Origin: Nocardioides jejuensis
Lineage (GTDB): Bacteria; Actinomycetota; Actinomycetes; Propionibacteriales; Nocardioidaceae
DNA: 55,570 bases
Direction: 5' to 3'
Assembly: GCF_004337475.1 (NCBI RefSeq)
Contig: NZ_SJZJ01000020.1
Coordinates: 1-55,570 of the forward strand
Both the position numbers and the translations under genes were made by a program. The notes beneath the pieces were generated by a model. The model was given only the letters and a program-made list of their open reading frames with translations. It was not told the origin of the DNA and did no database searches. Positions within the stretch are counted from its first letter, which is position 1; each line of letters begins with the position of its first letter. Shown in pieces: positions 48,645 to 55,570 of the stretch.

Positions 48645-50090
48645 ATGTCTGACACTGCCAAGCGCCACCACGTCGTGGTCATCGGCTCCGGCTTCGGCGG
48701 TCTGTTCGCGACGAAGGGGCTCAAGCGCTCCGACGTCGACGTGACGATGATCGCGAAGACCAACCACCACCTCTTCCAGCCGCTGCTCTACCAGGTGGCG
48801 ACGGGCATCCTGGCGCCGGGCGAGATCGCGCCCGCGACCCGCGACGTGCTCTCGGGCCAGAAGAACGCGCGCGTCGTTCTCGGCGAAGTCACCGACATCG
48901 ACCTCGTCAACAAGACGATCACGTCGAAGATCCAGCGCCGCGAGACGGTCACGTCGTACGACTCCCTGGTCGTCGCGGCTGGCGCGGGTCAGTCGTACTT
49001 CGGCAACGACCACTTCGCCGAGTTCGCGCCCGGCATGAAGTCGATCGACGACGCCCTCGAGCTGCGCGGCCGCATCTTCGGTGCCTTCGAGCTGGCGGAG
49101 CTCGCGGAGACCGAGGAGGAGCGCGTACGCCGGATGACGTTCGTCGTCGTCGGCGCGGGCCCGACCGGTGTCGAGATGGCCGGCCAGATCGCCGAGCTCG
49201 CCCACCGGACGCTCCGCAAGGACTTCCGCAGCATCGACACGAGCAAGGCGCGGGTCATCCTGCTCGACGCGGCGCCGCAGGTCCTGCCGCCGTTCGGCAA
49301 GAAGCTCGGCGAGGTCACCAAGAAGTCGCTGGAGAAGCGCGGCGTCGAGGTCATCCTCGGTGGTCTCGTCTCCGACCTCGACGAGCGCGGCCTGACCGTG
49401 CAGTTCAAGGACGCCGAGCCGATGCGCATCGAGTCCGGCTGCAAGGTGTGGGCCGCCGGTGTCCAGGCCAGCTCGCTCAGCACCACGCTCTCCGAGCAGA
49501 CCGGTGCTGCACTCGACCGTGCCGGCCGCATCGCCGTCAACCCCGACCTCACGCTCCCGGGCTACCCCGAGGTCTTCGTCGTTGGCGACATGATCGCCCT
49601 CGACAACCTGCCGGGTGTCGCCCAGGTCGCGCTCCAGGGTGGCAAGTACGCCGCCAAGACGATCGACGGCCGCCTCGCCGGCAAGGCCCCGCTGAAGCCG
49701 TTCAAGTACTTCGACAAGGGCTCGATGGCCACGATCTCGCGCTTCAGCGCAGTCGTGAAGATCGGCAACTTCACCCTGAGCGGCATCATCGCCTGGTTCA
49801 TGTGGCTCGCGGTGCACCTCGCCTACATGACCGGCTACCGCAACCGGGTCTACGCGCTCGGCCACTGGCTGGTCAGCTTCCTCGGCCACGGCCGCTCCGA
49901 GCGGGTCATCACCGAGACGCAGATCTTCGCCCGGCGTGCGATCAACCGCCTCGACGGCGGCACGGCGGCGGTGGCCTCGGCCCCCGCCGACTGGAACAAG
50001 GTCCGCGCCAAGCTCGAGGCCAAGGCCGAGCAGGAGTCGACCCTCACCGATTCGCGCAAGCGCGGAACGCACGAGTCGGCGGCCGGCTGA
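48645..50090 (+). CDS. ndh: Type II NADH dehydrogenase (NDH-2)
   Basis: NDH-2 transfers electrons from NADH to membrane quinone without proton pumping. The 481-residue flavoprotein has the FAD-binding VIGSGFGGLFA, the NADH-binding VVVGAGPTGVEMAG, the second FAD contact VFVVGDMIA, and the quinone-site VAQVALQGGKYAA. A hydrophobic C-terminal segment (GIIAWFMWLAVHLAYM) helps attach it to the membrane, followed by a helical tail. ATG 48645 follows AGGAAAGG at a good distance. A -10-like TAGGGC near 48585 gives a leader of ~55 bases. It is a single-gene unit ended by the hairpin at 50111. Confidence 0.95.
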   Translation: MSDTAKRHHVVVIGSGFGGLFATKGLKRSDVDVTMIAKTNHHLFQPLLYQVATGILAPGEIAPATRDVLSGQKNARVVLGEVTDIDLVNKTITSKIQRRETVTSYDSLVVAAGAGQSYFGNDHFAEFAPGMKSIDDALELRGRIFGAFELAELAETEEERVRRMTFVVVGAGPTGVEMAGQIAELAHRTLRKDFRSIDTSKARVILLDAAPQVLPPFGKKLGEVTKKSLEKRGVEVILGGLVSDLDERGLTVQFKDAEPMRIESGCKVWAAGVQASSLSTTLSEQTGAALDRAGRIAVNPDLTLPGYPEVFVVGDMIALDNLPGVAQVALQGGKYAAKTIDGRLAGKAPLKPFKYFDKGSMATISRFSAVVKIGNFTLSGIIAWFMWLAVHLAYMTGYRNRVYALGHWLVSFLGHGRSERVITETQIFARRAINRLDGGTAAVASAPADWNKVRAKLEAKAEQESTLTDSRKRGTHESAAG

Positions 50091-50110
50091 CCGGCGTACC
50101 TCCTCAGCGA

Positions 50111-50150
50111 CGAAGGGCCGCGGACACCGTGAGGTGTCCGCGGCCCTTCG
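50111..50150. terminator. Bidirectional terminator after ndh
   Basis: A perfect 18-bp stem (CGAAGGGCCGCGGACACC and complement) with a GTGA loop lies between the convergent ndh and coiled-coil genes. Confidence 0.88.
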
Positions 50151-50183
50151 CGTTGGTCGGCTGTCGTGCTGCCTGGCTACCTG

Positions 50184-53100
50184 TCAGAGGTCCGGGCGGA
50201 ACTGGCGGAGCACCTCGGTGAACTGCTGCGGGTCGACCAGTCGGCCATCGATCTCGTACGGCGCCATGCTCGCGCGGTGGATGAGGACCTTCCACTTGCG
50301 GCTGCCGGGCGGGTTCGGCATCTCCAGCACGACGCGCGGGTTGGTCAGGTCGAACTTGTAGCGCGACTGGTCCTCGACGACCTCGAGGATGCCGTCGTCG
50401 ATGCGCACGTGCGACTGGCCCTTGCCGGACCGGAACGCGAAGAAGATCAGCGCCAGCGAGAGCGCAGCGGCGACACCGATGGTCACCTTCGACGGGTCCT
50501 GGTACGCGATGTAGCAGCCGGTGAGCGCCAGCGCGAAGAGCGTGAGCTGCAGCATGCCGTTGACCAGCGGCGACGGACCGCGACGGCCGAAGTCCACCGC
50601 ACCGCCCGGTGCCTGGACCCTGGCGGCCGGAGCAGTCGCGGGTGCTGCCGCCGGGACCTCGGCGTGGACCTCCGCGGGCACGGCCGGGATCGTCGCGGTG
50701 GACTCGGCCGGCGTCTCGGCGAACGCCGCGGCCGGTGCCTCGGGCACCGGAGCCCCGGGGGCTTCGTAGGTCACGGGGGTCGGCGGAGCAAAGACTGCCG
50801 GGGCCGCCACTGGCGGCGCGAACGCTGCGGGCGCCGCCGGAACGGGCGGAAGGTCGCCGGTCGGTCGGTCGTCGCGGTGCCGGGCGCTCCCGGCGAACGC
50901 CGTCACCTCGCCCGTGTCGGCCGGGATCGGCAGCGCGCGGGATCCGGTGCGCTCCGCGGGCGTCTCGGCCTGGGCCGCATCGAACCGCTCGGCCTCCTCA
51001 GCCTCGGCGATGCGCTGTGCCTCCGCAGCCGCTGCCTGTTCCGCTGCGACCCGCTGGGCTTCGGCCTGCTCGGCGGCGAGGCGCTCGGCCTCGATGCGCT
51101 GGGCTTCGGCCTGCTCGGCGGCGAGGCGCTCGGTCTCGGCCTGCTCGGCGGCGAGGCGCTCGGCCTCCGCCTGCTCGGCGGCCGCTCGCTGGCCCTCGGC
51201 ACGCTCGGCGGCGAGGCGCTCGGCCTCGGCGCGCGCGGTCTCGGCTGCTGCGAGGCGCTCGGCGTCGTCCTTCGCTGCCTGCTGTGCGGCCAGGCGCGCG
51301 GCCTCGCGGCGATCGGCCTCGGCACGATCGGCGGCCAGGACATCGGCCTCCGTGCGTGCGGCGGCCATGCGAGCCTCGAACTCGGAGCGTGCCTTCTCCT
51401 GCGTCGCGCGCAGCGTCTGGGCGGCCTCCTCAGCGAGGGCGGCCTCCTCGGCGGCGCGGCGCTCGGCTTCCAGGCGGACGGTCGCGAAGTGGGCGGCCTC
51501 GCTCGCGCGCTGGCGGGCTGCCTTCTCCTCGATGAGTCGCTGGGCCGCGAGCTCCTCGACCTCGGCCGAACGACGCTCTGCCTCGGTCGCCCGCGCCTGC
51601 GCGGCCTGCTCGGCCTCGATCCGGGCCCGGGCCACGCGCTCGGCCTCGGCGGCACGCTCGTGGGCAGCCCGCTCTGCCTCGGCACGCTCGACGGCGAGGC
51701 GCTGCGCCTCGGTCGCCTGCTCGTGGGCAGCCCGCTCGGCTTCGACCCGCGCAGCGGCGAGGCGCTGGACCTCGGCGACATGCGCCTGAGCCGCCTGCTC
51801 GGCGCTGATGCGGTCGGCCTCGGCCTGCTGGGCGGCACGAGCGTGCTCGGCCGCGATCCGCTGCTGGAACTCGAGCTGCGACTGCTCCTCGACGGCCCGG
51901 TTCGACTGCGCAGCCTCCTGCGCCAGATTGGCCTCCTGAGCAGCGCGCTGCTCAGCCTCGAGACGCATGGTGGCGAAGTGGGCGGCCTCGTCGGCGCGCT
52001 GGCGGGCGGCGTTCTCCGCGGCAACACGCTCGGTGGCGAGGCGCTCGGCCTCGGCGGCGCGAGCCTGCGCCTGGCGCTCGAGCTCGATGCGGGCCTGGGC
52101 AGCGCGGGCAGCCTCGTCGGCCTGCGTCTGGGCAACCCGCTCCGCCTCGATCCGCGCGGCCGCGAGGCGCGCAGCCTCCTGCGCCTGCTCGGCGGCGGCG
52201 CGCTCGGACTCGATGCGGGTCTGCGCGATGCGCTCCGCCTCGGCAGCCTGCTCGGCTGCGCGGCGTTCGGCTTCGACGCGCTGGGCGGCAAGCTGGTGGG
52301 CCTCGGCCGCGAGGGCAGCGGCGGCCTGCTCGGCTGCAGCGCGCTGAGCCGCGGCGACGCGCTCGGTCTCGCTGTGCTCGGCGGCGAGGCGCAGGGACTC
52401 CGCGTGGGCAGCCTCGTCGGCGGCGAGCGAACGGGCCTGCTCGTGCCGGGCCCGCTCGACCTCCTCGGCACGCGCGACGCGGTCGCGCTCGGTCTGCTGG
52501 GCCTCGGCAAGCCGGGCGTTCTCGGCAGCGATCCGCTCCTGGAGCTCGGTGCGGGCCTGCTCCTCCGCGGCGCGACGTGCCTGGGCGGCGACCTCGGCGA
52601 GCGCGGCTTCCTCGGCGGCGCGGCGTTCGGCCTCGAGGCGCACGTTGGCGAAGTGGGCGGCCTCGCTGGCCCGCTGCCGCGCGGCCTTCTCCTCCGCCAG
52701 ACGCTCGGCGGCGAGGCGCTCGGCCTCGGCGGCCTGGACCTGAGCGGTCTTCTCGGCTTCGATCCGGGCCCCGGCGAGTCGCTCCGCCTCGGCGGCCTGC
52801 TCGACGGCGCGGCGTTCGGCCTCGACGCGCTGGGCGGCGATCTGCTGGGCCTCGGCGGCGTGGGCAGCGGCGGCCTGCTCGGCTGCCGCGCGCTCCTCGG
52901 CGGCCTTCTTCTCGATAGCAGCCTGCTTGGCGGCAGCCTTCTCGGCAACGACGCGCCGTGCGGCGGCCTTCTCCGCGGCGCGGGCCTGGTTCTGGGCGGA
53001 GAGCTCGAGCGCCGTGCGCTCGGCAGCGGCCTGCTCAGCGATCTGGGCCTGCTCGTGGGCTGCCTGCTCGGCGAGGGCCCGCTCGTTGGCGGTCTTCTCG

Positions 53101-54059
53101 GCAACGGCGGCCTTGTCGGCAGCGCGACGCTCGGCGGCGGCACGCGCGGTGGCTTCCTCCTCGGCATGCCGGGCGCGCTCGGCGGCGGCCTGCTCGGCAG
53201 CCAGACGCTCGGACGCAGCGGCTTCGACGCGGGCTGCGCGCTCGGCAGCGGAACGCTCTGCCGCGGCGGCACTCTCCAGCGCGCGCTGCTCCTGCGCGAG
53301 GCGCTCGGCGGCGACGCGCTCCGCCTCGGCTGCGCGCTCGGCGGCAGCACGGTCGCGGTTGGCCTTCTCGGCGGCCGCCAGAGCCGCGGCCTCCTGCTCG
53401 GCAGCGGCGCGCTCGGCTGCGGCCGCGAGACCCTGCGTGGCACGGGCCACGGCGGCCTTGCGCATCGAGTCGACGTCGTCGCCACGGAAGTCGGGAACGA
53501 CGGCGCGGGCCTCGGTCGGCGGGATGTACGGCGGGGTCGCCTCGGTGGGGACCGGTGCCGGCTTGGCAGCGGGACGCTTCGGCGTACGACGCGTACGACG
53601 CTTGTCGGTCGTCTCCGGTGCGTCGGTGCTCGCCTCGGCAGGGGCGCCGGCGGTCGGCGCCTGCTCCGCAGGCCGGTCGTGATGCGTCAGGCGGTCGAGC
53701 CAGGACGCACGGTCCTCGGTCGGCTGCGTGCCGGCGTCGGGGTCGTCGAGGCCGGAGCGTGCCTGGCCCAGGATGCGGTCGTCGCCCAGCGGAGCGTCGT
53801 CGGCCGACTCGTCGAGGTGCAGCGGCGCGGAGGGCAGGTCGGCGGGGAGCCACGGCTCCTCCGGCTGCTCCTCGGGCTCGGCCTCGTCGTCCGCTCCCGT
53901 GACGCCGCGAACACGGCGCCAGAGTGCGGTGCGCGGGTTGACCGGCATCTTCGGCGCGGCGTTCTCGCCGGTGTCCACGGCCTGCTGCGCCATGCGCAGG
54001 ACGATGTCGTCAGGCGACTCGTCCACGTCGTGCGTGGGCTCAGTGCTCTCCGCCGACAT
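50184..54059 (-). CDS. Giant Ala/Glu/Arg-rich coiled-coil protein with C-terminal membrane anchor and PH-like domain
   Basis: This is a 1291-residue protein of unusual build. Residues 1-195 are acidic, Pro/Ala-rich and probably disordered, with a basic patch (RRTRRTPKRPAAK). Residues ~197-1035 are an almost unbroken Ala/Glu/Arg/Gln sequence with no Pro or Gly, a very long coiled coil. A recognisable module (KAARQRASEAAHFAxxRLEAE) recurs near residues 470, 695 and 858. After a Pro/Ala linker come two membrane segments (~1166-1186 and ~1190-1210) and an ~80-residue C-terminal domain (VRIDDGILEVVED, YEIDGRLVDPQQF) that resembles a bacterial PH-like fold. ATG 54059 has GGAGGA about nine bases upstream. 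The design suggests a cell-envelope-anchored scaffold, in the manner of polar-growth coiled coils, but no known family is certain. Confidence 0.85.
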   Translation of the reverse strand: MSAESTEPTHDVDESPDDIVLRMAQQAVDTGENAAPKMPVNPRTALWRRVRGVTGADDEAEPEEQPEEPWLPADLPSAPLHLDESADDAPLGDDRILGQARSGLDDPDAGTQPTEDRASWLDRLTHHDRPAEQAPTAGAPAEASTDAPETTDKRRTRRTPKRPAAKPAPVPTEATPPYIPPTEARAVVPDFRGDDVDSMRKAAVARATQGLAAAAERAAAEQEAAALAAAEKANRDRAAAERAAEAERVAAERLAQEQRALESAAAAERSAAERAARVEAAASERLAAEQAAAERARHAEEEATARAAAERRAADKAAVAEKTANERALAEQAAHEQAQIAEQAAAERTALELSAQNQARAAEKAAARRVVAEKAAAKQAAIEKKAAEERAAAEQAAAAHAAEAQQIAAQRVEAERRAVEQAAEAERLAGARIEAEKTAQVQAAEAERLAAERLAEEKAARQRASEAAHFANVRLEAERRAAEEAALAEVAAQARRAAEEQARTELQERIAAENARLAEAQQTERDRVARAEEVERARHEQARSLAADEAAHAESLRLAAEHSETERVAAAQRAAAEQAAAALAAEAHQLAAQRVEAERRAAEQAAEAERIAQTRIESERAAAEQAQEAARLAAARIEAERVAQTQADEAARAAQARIELERQAQARAAEAERLATERVAAENAARQRADEAAHFATMRLEAEQRAAQEANLAQEAAQSNRAVEEQSQLEFQQRIAAEHARAAQQAEADRISAEQAAQAHVAEVQRLAAARVEAERAAHEQATEAQRLAVERAEAERAAHERAAEAERVARARIEAEQAAQARATEAERRSAEVEELAAQRLIEEKAARQRASEAAHFATVRLEAERRAAEEAALAEEAAQTLRATQEKARSEFEARMAAARTEADVLAADRAEADRREAARLAAQQAAKDDAERLAAAETARAEAERLAAERAEGQRAAAEQAEAERLAAEQAETERLAAEQAEAQRIEAERLAAEQAEAQRVAAEQAAAAEAQRIAEAEEAERFDAAQAETPAERTGSRALPIPADTGEVTAFAGSARHRDDRPTGDLPPVPAAPAAFAPPVAAPAVFAPPTPVTYEAPGAPVPEAPAAAFAETPAESTATIPAVPAEVHAEVPAAAPATAPAARVQAPGGAVDFGRRGPSPLVNGMLQLTLFALALTGCYIAYQDPSKVTIGVAAALSLALIFFAFRSGKGQSHVRIDDGILEVVEDQSRYKFDLTNPRVVLEMPNPPGSRKWKVLIHRASMAPYEIDGRLVDPQQFTEVLRQFRPDL

Positions 54060-54289
54060 GGCGTCTTCGTCCTCCCGAAACTGCGGTGTGGCCTTCCCGC
54101 CGTCGCGCGGCGTGCCCTTGCCGGGCGGTGTGGTCGGCCTCATACATGCCGAAACTACAGCGTCCGGCAGCGGTTACGCAGTACCGCCCGACAAATGGCA
54201 GTCAGCGTCCCGGCGTACCGGGGAGGTCGGCGACCAGGGCCTCGATCCGCACGCGGATCTCGTCGACGATGCCGGACCGTCGGGCGACC

Positions 54290-54772
54290 TCAGGAGGTGA
54301 GGGCGGCCGCGACTGCAACCGGTCGCAGGGCAGCCGGGCCGAGCGTCCGCATGACCAGGGCCGGCGAGAGCCGGGAGCTCGAGTGGGCTGCGAGGCGCAG
54401 TGCGCGCTTGCCCAGGGTCAGGGTCGCGGTCGGAGGGACGACGAGCATGTGGAGTCGACCGTGTCCTGCGGTGCGGATGATCAGCAGGTGCGTGTCTGCG
54501 CCGCCCGGAAACCTGCTGACCTCGACGCGTCGGTCGCGGGTGGCGATGTGGCTCGCGGGATCGTCGCTGTCTTCCCAGTCGGGTTGCGAACAGATGACGC
54601 CGACGATCCGGCCGGCGGCGCCGGGGAAGTGGTCGATCAGGTCGCGCAGCTCGACCTCGAGATCGCGGCTCTGTGGCCACCAGCCGCCATCGAGTCCGCC
54701 GAGGCCGGGTCGCTCGGCGAGGGAGATGCGGAGGGCGACGCGGTCGTCCACGGCATGAATGGCACGGACCAC
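54290..54772 (-). CDS. DUF5994-like protein
   Basis: This 160-residue protein has the DUF5994 pattern: an N-terminal RVALRIS strand, the LGGLDGGWWPQSRDLEVELRDL block, a Trp-containing central segment and VSRFPGGADTHLLII. The family is actinobacterial and of unknown function. The start is GTG 54772 with a purine-rich AAGGGCGG upstream; an internal GTG at 54751 is possible. The last ~30 residues are Ala/Leu-rich. The 230 bases between it and the coiled-coil gene hold only a short reading-frame tail of doubtful status. Confidence 0.7.
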   Translation of the reverse strand: MVRAIHAVDDRVALRISLAERPGLGGLDGGWWPQSRDLEVELRDLIDHFPGAAGRIVGVICSQPDWEDSDDPASHIATRDRRVEVSRFPGGADTHLLIIRTAGHGRLHMLVVPPTATLTLGKRALRLAAHSSSRLSPALVMRTLGPAALRPVAVAAALTS

Positions 54773-54873
54773 GACGGCCGCCCTTCGTGGCCACCCCGCC
54801 CTCCCGGCGGGAGCACCAGGGTCGGCCTGTTGCCCTCAGTGTAGGTCGGGTGGCATCGCGGCCGCCCGCGCTT

Positions 54874-54949
54874 TGGTAGGCCCTGTGGGACTCGAACCCA
54901 CAACCCGCGGATTAAAAGTCCGATGCTCTGCCAATTGAGCTAAGGGCCC
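54874..54949 (-). tRNA. tRNA-Lys (TTT), CCA encoded
   Basis: On the minus strand: acceptor GGGCCCT/AGGGCCT, D-arm GCTC/GAGC, anticodon loop CTTTTAA (anticodon TTT), T-arm TGTGG/CCACA-type stem with TTCGAGT, discriminator A and encoded CCA. Confidence 0.95.
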
Positions 54950-55080
54950 GTGCCACGAGCAGGCTCCGGCACGGGTCGGGAGTCTACGACCAACCCGTCG
55001 CCGTGACCGGTTCGTCCGGGCCGGTCTGGTTCGGTGAGGGCGTTACATCGGTGTTCCCCAGAGTTCACCGCATTCGGGGG

Positions 55081-55283
55081 TTCCATCAAGGCCGTTCGTT
55101 GCTAATGTTTCCAACGCAACAGGTGCAAGTTCCAGCAGGTGTGACGCCCGCGGAGTTTGTGATCCAACGGCGTGTCTTCCTCGGGGTCCCAGCATTTCGA
55201 GTCGGAGCGACGTGTCACCGCATGTGTTGTGGGGCCGTTGATCAGGGCGGCCTCTCGCCCCGATTACAGAAATGAGTAGAGCA
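55081..55283 (+). promoter_or_regulatory. cspA promoter and long 5' leader
   Basis: The 334 bases between tRNA-Lys and cspA hold no convincing gene. TTCCAT (55081-55086) and TAATGT (55103-55108) are 16 bases apart, predicting transcription near 55115 and a leader of ~170 bases, AT-richer than the rest of the window at its start. A small hairpin GGGCG/CGCCC (55245-55260) lies 23 bases before the start codon. Long structured leaders are typical of cold-shock genes. Confidence 0.55.
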
Positions 55284-55487
55284 ATGGCTCAGGGCACCGT
55301 GAAGTGGTTCAACGCCGAGAAGGGCTTCGGCTTCATCGCGCAGGAGGACGGCGGCGACGACGTCTTCGTTCACTACTCCGCCATCCAGACCAACGGCTAC
55401 AAGTCGCTGGACGAGAACCAGAAGGTCGAGTTCGACGTCACGCAGGGTCCGAAGGGCCCGCAGGCGGAGAACGTTCGCCCCGTCTGA
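55284..55487 (+). CDS. cspA: Cold-shock protein (CspA family)
   Basis: This 67-residue single-stranded nucleic-acid-binding beta-barrel protein has intact RNP1 (KGFGFI) and RNP2 (VFVHYSAI) motifs and the usual [14 protein letters not shown] start. It acts as an RNA chaperone. ATG 55284 is preferred over an in-frame ATG at 55272, because the family starts with MAQGTVKWF; neither has a good Shine-Dalgarno. A palindromic terminator follows at the window edge. Confidence 0.96.
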   Translation: MAQGTVKWFNAEKGFGFIAQEDGGDDVFVHYSAIQTNGYKSLDENQKVEFDVTQGPKGPQAENVRPV

Positions 55488-55542
55488 TTCCTTCAGTCTG
55501 AGGCACCTGTCCGAGACGCACCTGTCTCTGACGTCAGGAGTC

Positions 55543-55570
55543 CCGGACCCCAGCACGTGCTGGGGTCCGG
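55543..55570 (+). terminator. cspA terminator at window edge
   Basis: A perfect 28-bp palindrome (14-base arms CCGGACCCCAGCAC and complement) lies 56 bases after the cspA stop and ends at the last base of the window. Confidence 0.8.

Noticed and set aside
54200..54320. Short frame tail ending in a DEIRVRIEALVADLPG-like peptide after the DUF5994 gene
   Set aside because: It looks protein-like but has only a TTG or no start and overlaps the DUF5994 3' end; it could be a frameshifted remnant, but I cannot support it.
50166..54758. A 1530-codon open frame antisense to the coiled-coil gene, with Gly/Leu-rich pseudo-repeats
   Set aside because: It mirrors the GCC/GAG/CGC codon pattern of the coiled coil; stop-free antisense frames are expected there, it lacks a start signal, and it crosses the DUF5994 gene.
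55003..55275. 90-codon frame before cspA
   Set aside because: It overlaps the predicted promoter and leader, has no ribosome binding site, and its composition is unlike neighbouring genes.

Overview
The window is a high-GC chromosomal segment with GC-rich third codon positions. It carries a BldC-type regulator, a DUF3073 gene, two crcB genes, an MhuD-like haem monooxygenase and many leaderless genes. Together these point to an actinobacterium, most likely Nocardioidaceae (Nocardioides-like). That is an inference from gene content, not a database result. There is no phage, transposase, integrase or CRISPR array.

Layout. 51-1945: a two-component system on the minus strand, divergent from an unknown gene coupled to an MMPL exporter (2118-5581). 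5601-8502: purD and purB. 8613-9644: a Rieske ferredoxin, an NTF2-like protein and an MhuD-like protein. 9703-18504 is accessory locus 1: an MpaB/Lcp-type haem oxygenase, a 4CL-like acyl-CoA ligase, an extended aldehyde dehydrogenase, a DUF2306 membrane protein, a TetR regulator and a three-part desaturase/FNR/ferredoxin fusion. 18597-20012: an SRPBCC protein and purC. 20198-26504 is accessory locus 2: a second MpaB-type oxygenase overlapping a second extended aldehyde dehydrogenase, then a TetR regulator, a second acyl-CoA ligase and an epoxide-hydrolase-like enzyme. 26624-31860: purS, purQ, a DUF3817 gene, a secreted DUF1906 peptidoglycan-binding protein and purL. 31979-37647: two MFS exporters, ArfB, a sterol-carrier-like protein, a TetR and an M20 peptidase. 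37704-41207: purF, purM, DUF3073 and bldC. 41159-45440: a glycosidase-like protein and a large zinc-ribbon membrane protein. 45533-46112: tRNA-Phe, tRNA-Glu and tRNA-Asp. 46255-50090: a metallopeptidase, two crcB genes, an HATPase regulator and NDH-2. 50184-55570: a 1291-residue coiled-coil membrane protein, a DUF5994 protein, tRNA-Lys and a cold-shock protein.

How the genes work together. Eight genes of IMP synthesis (purD, B, C, S, Q, L, F, M) form the housekeeping backbone, split into several transcripts. The two accessory loci share one enzyme set: a haem oxygenase of a family known to cleave C=C bonds, an aldehyde dehydrogenase and an acyl-CoA ligase, each beside a TetR gene. I infer two paralogous routes of the form alkene to aldehyde to acid to acyl-CoA. 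Locus 1 adds a desaturase with its own reductase. Three promoters of locus 1 share an element built on CACTGTTAT, a likely TetR operator. This is the best candidate for an undescribed system here.

Two genome-scale features also stand out. About 19 genes have a -10-like hexamer exactly 6-7 bases before the start codon, which implies leaderless mRNAs. Three intergenic sites carry related 22-bp tandem repeats. Smaller mobile-looking elements lie at 45794-45880 and 46617-46771.
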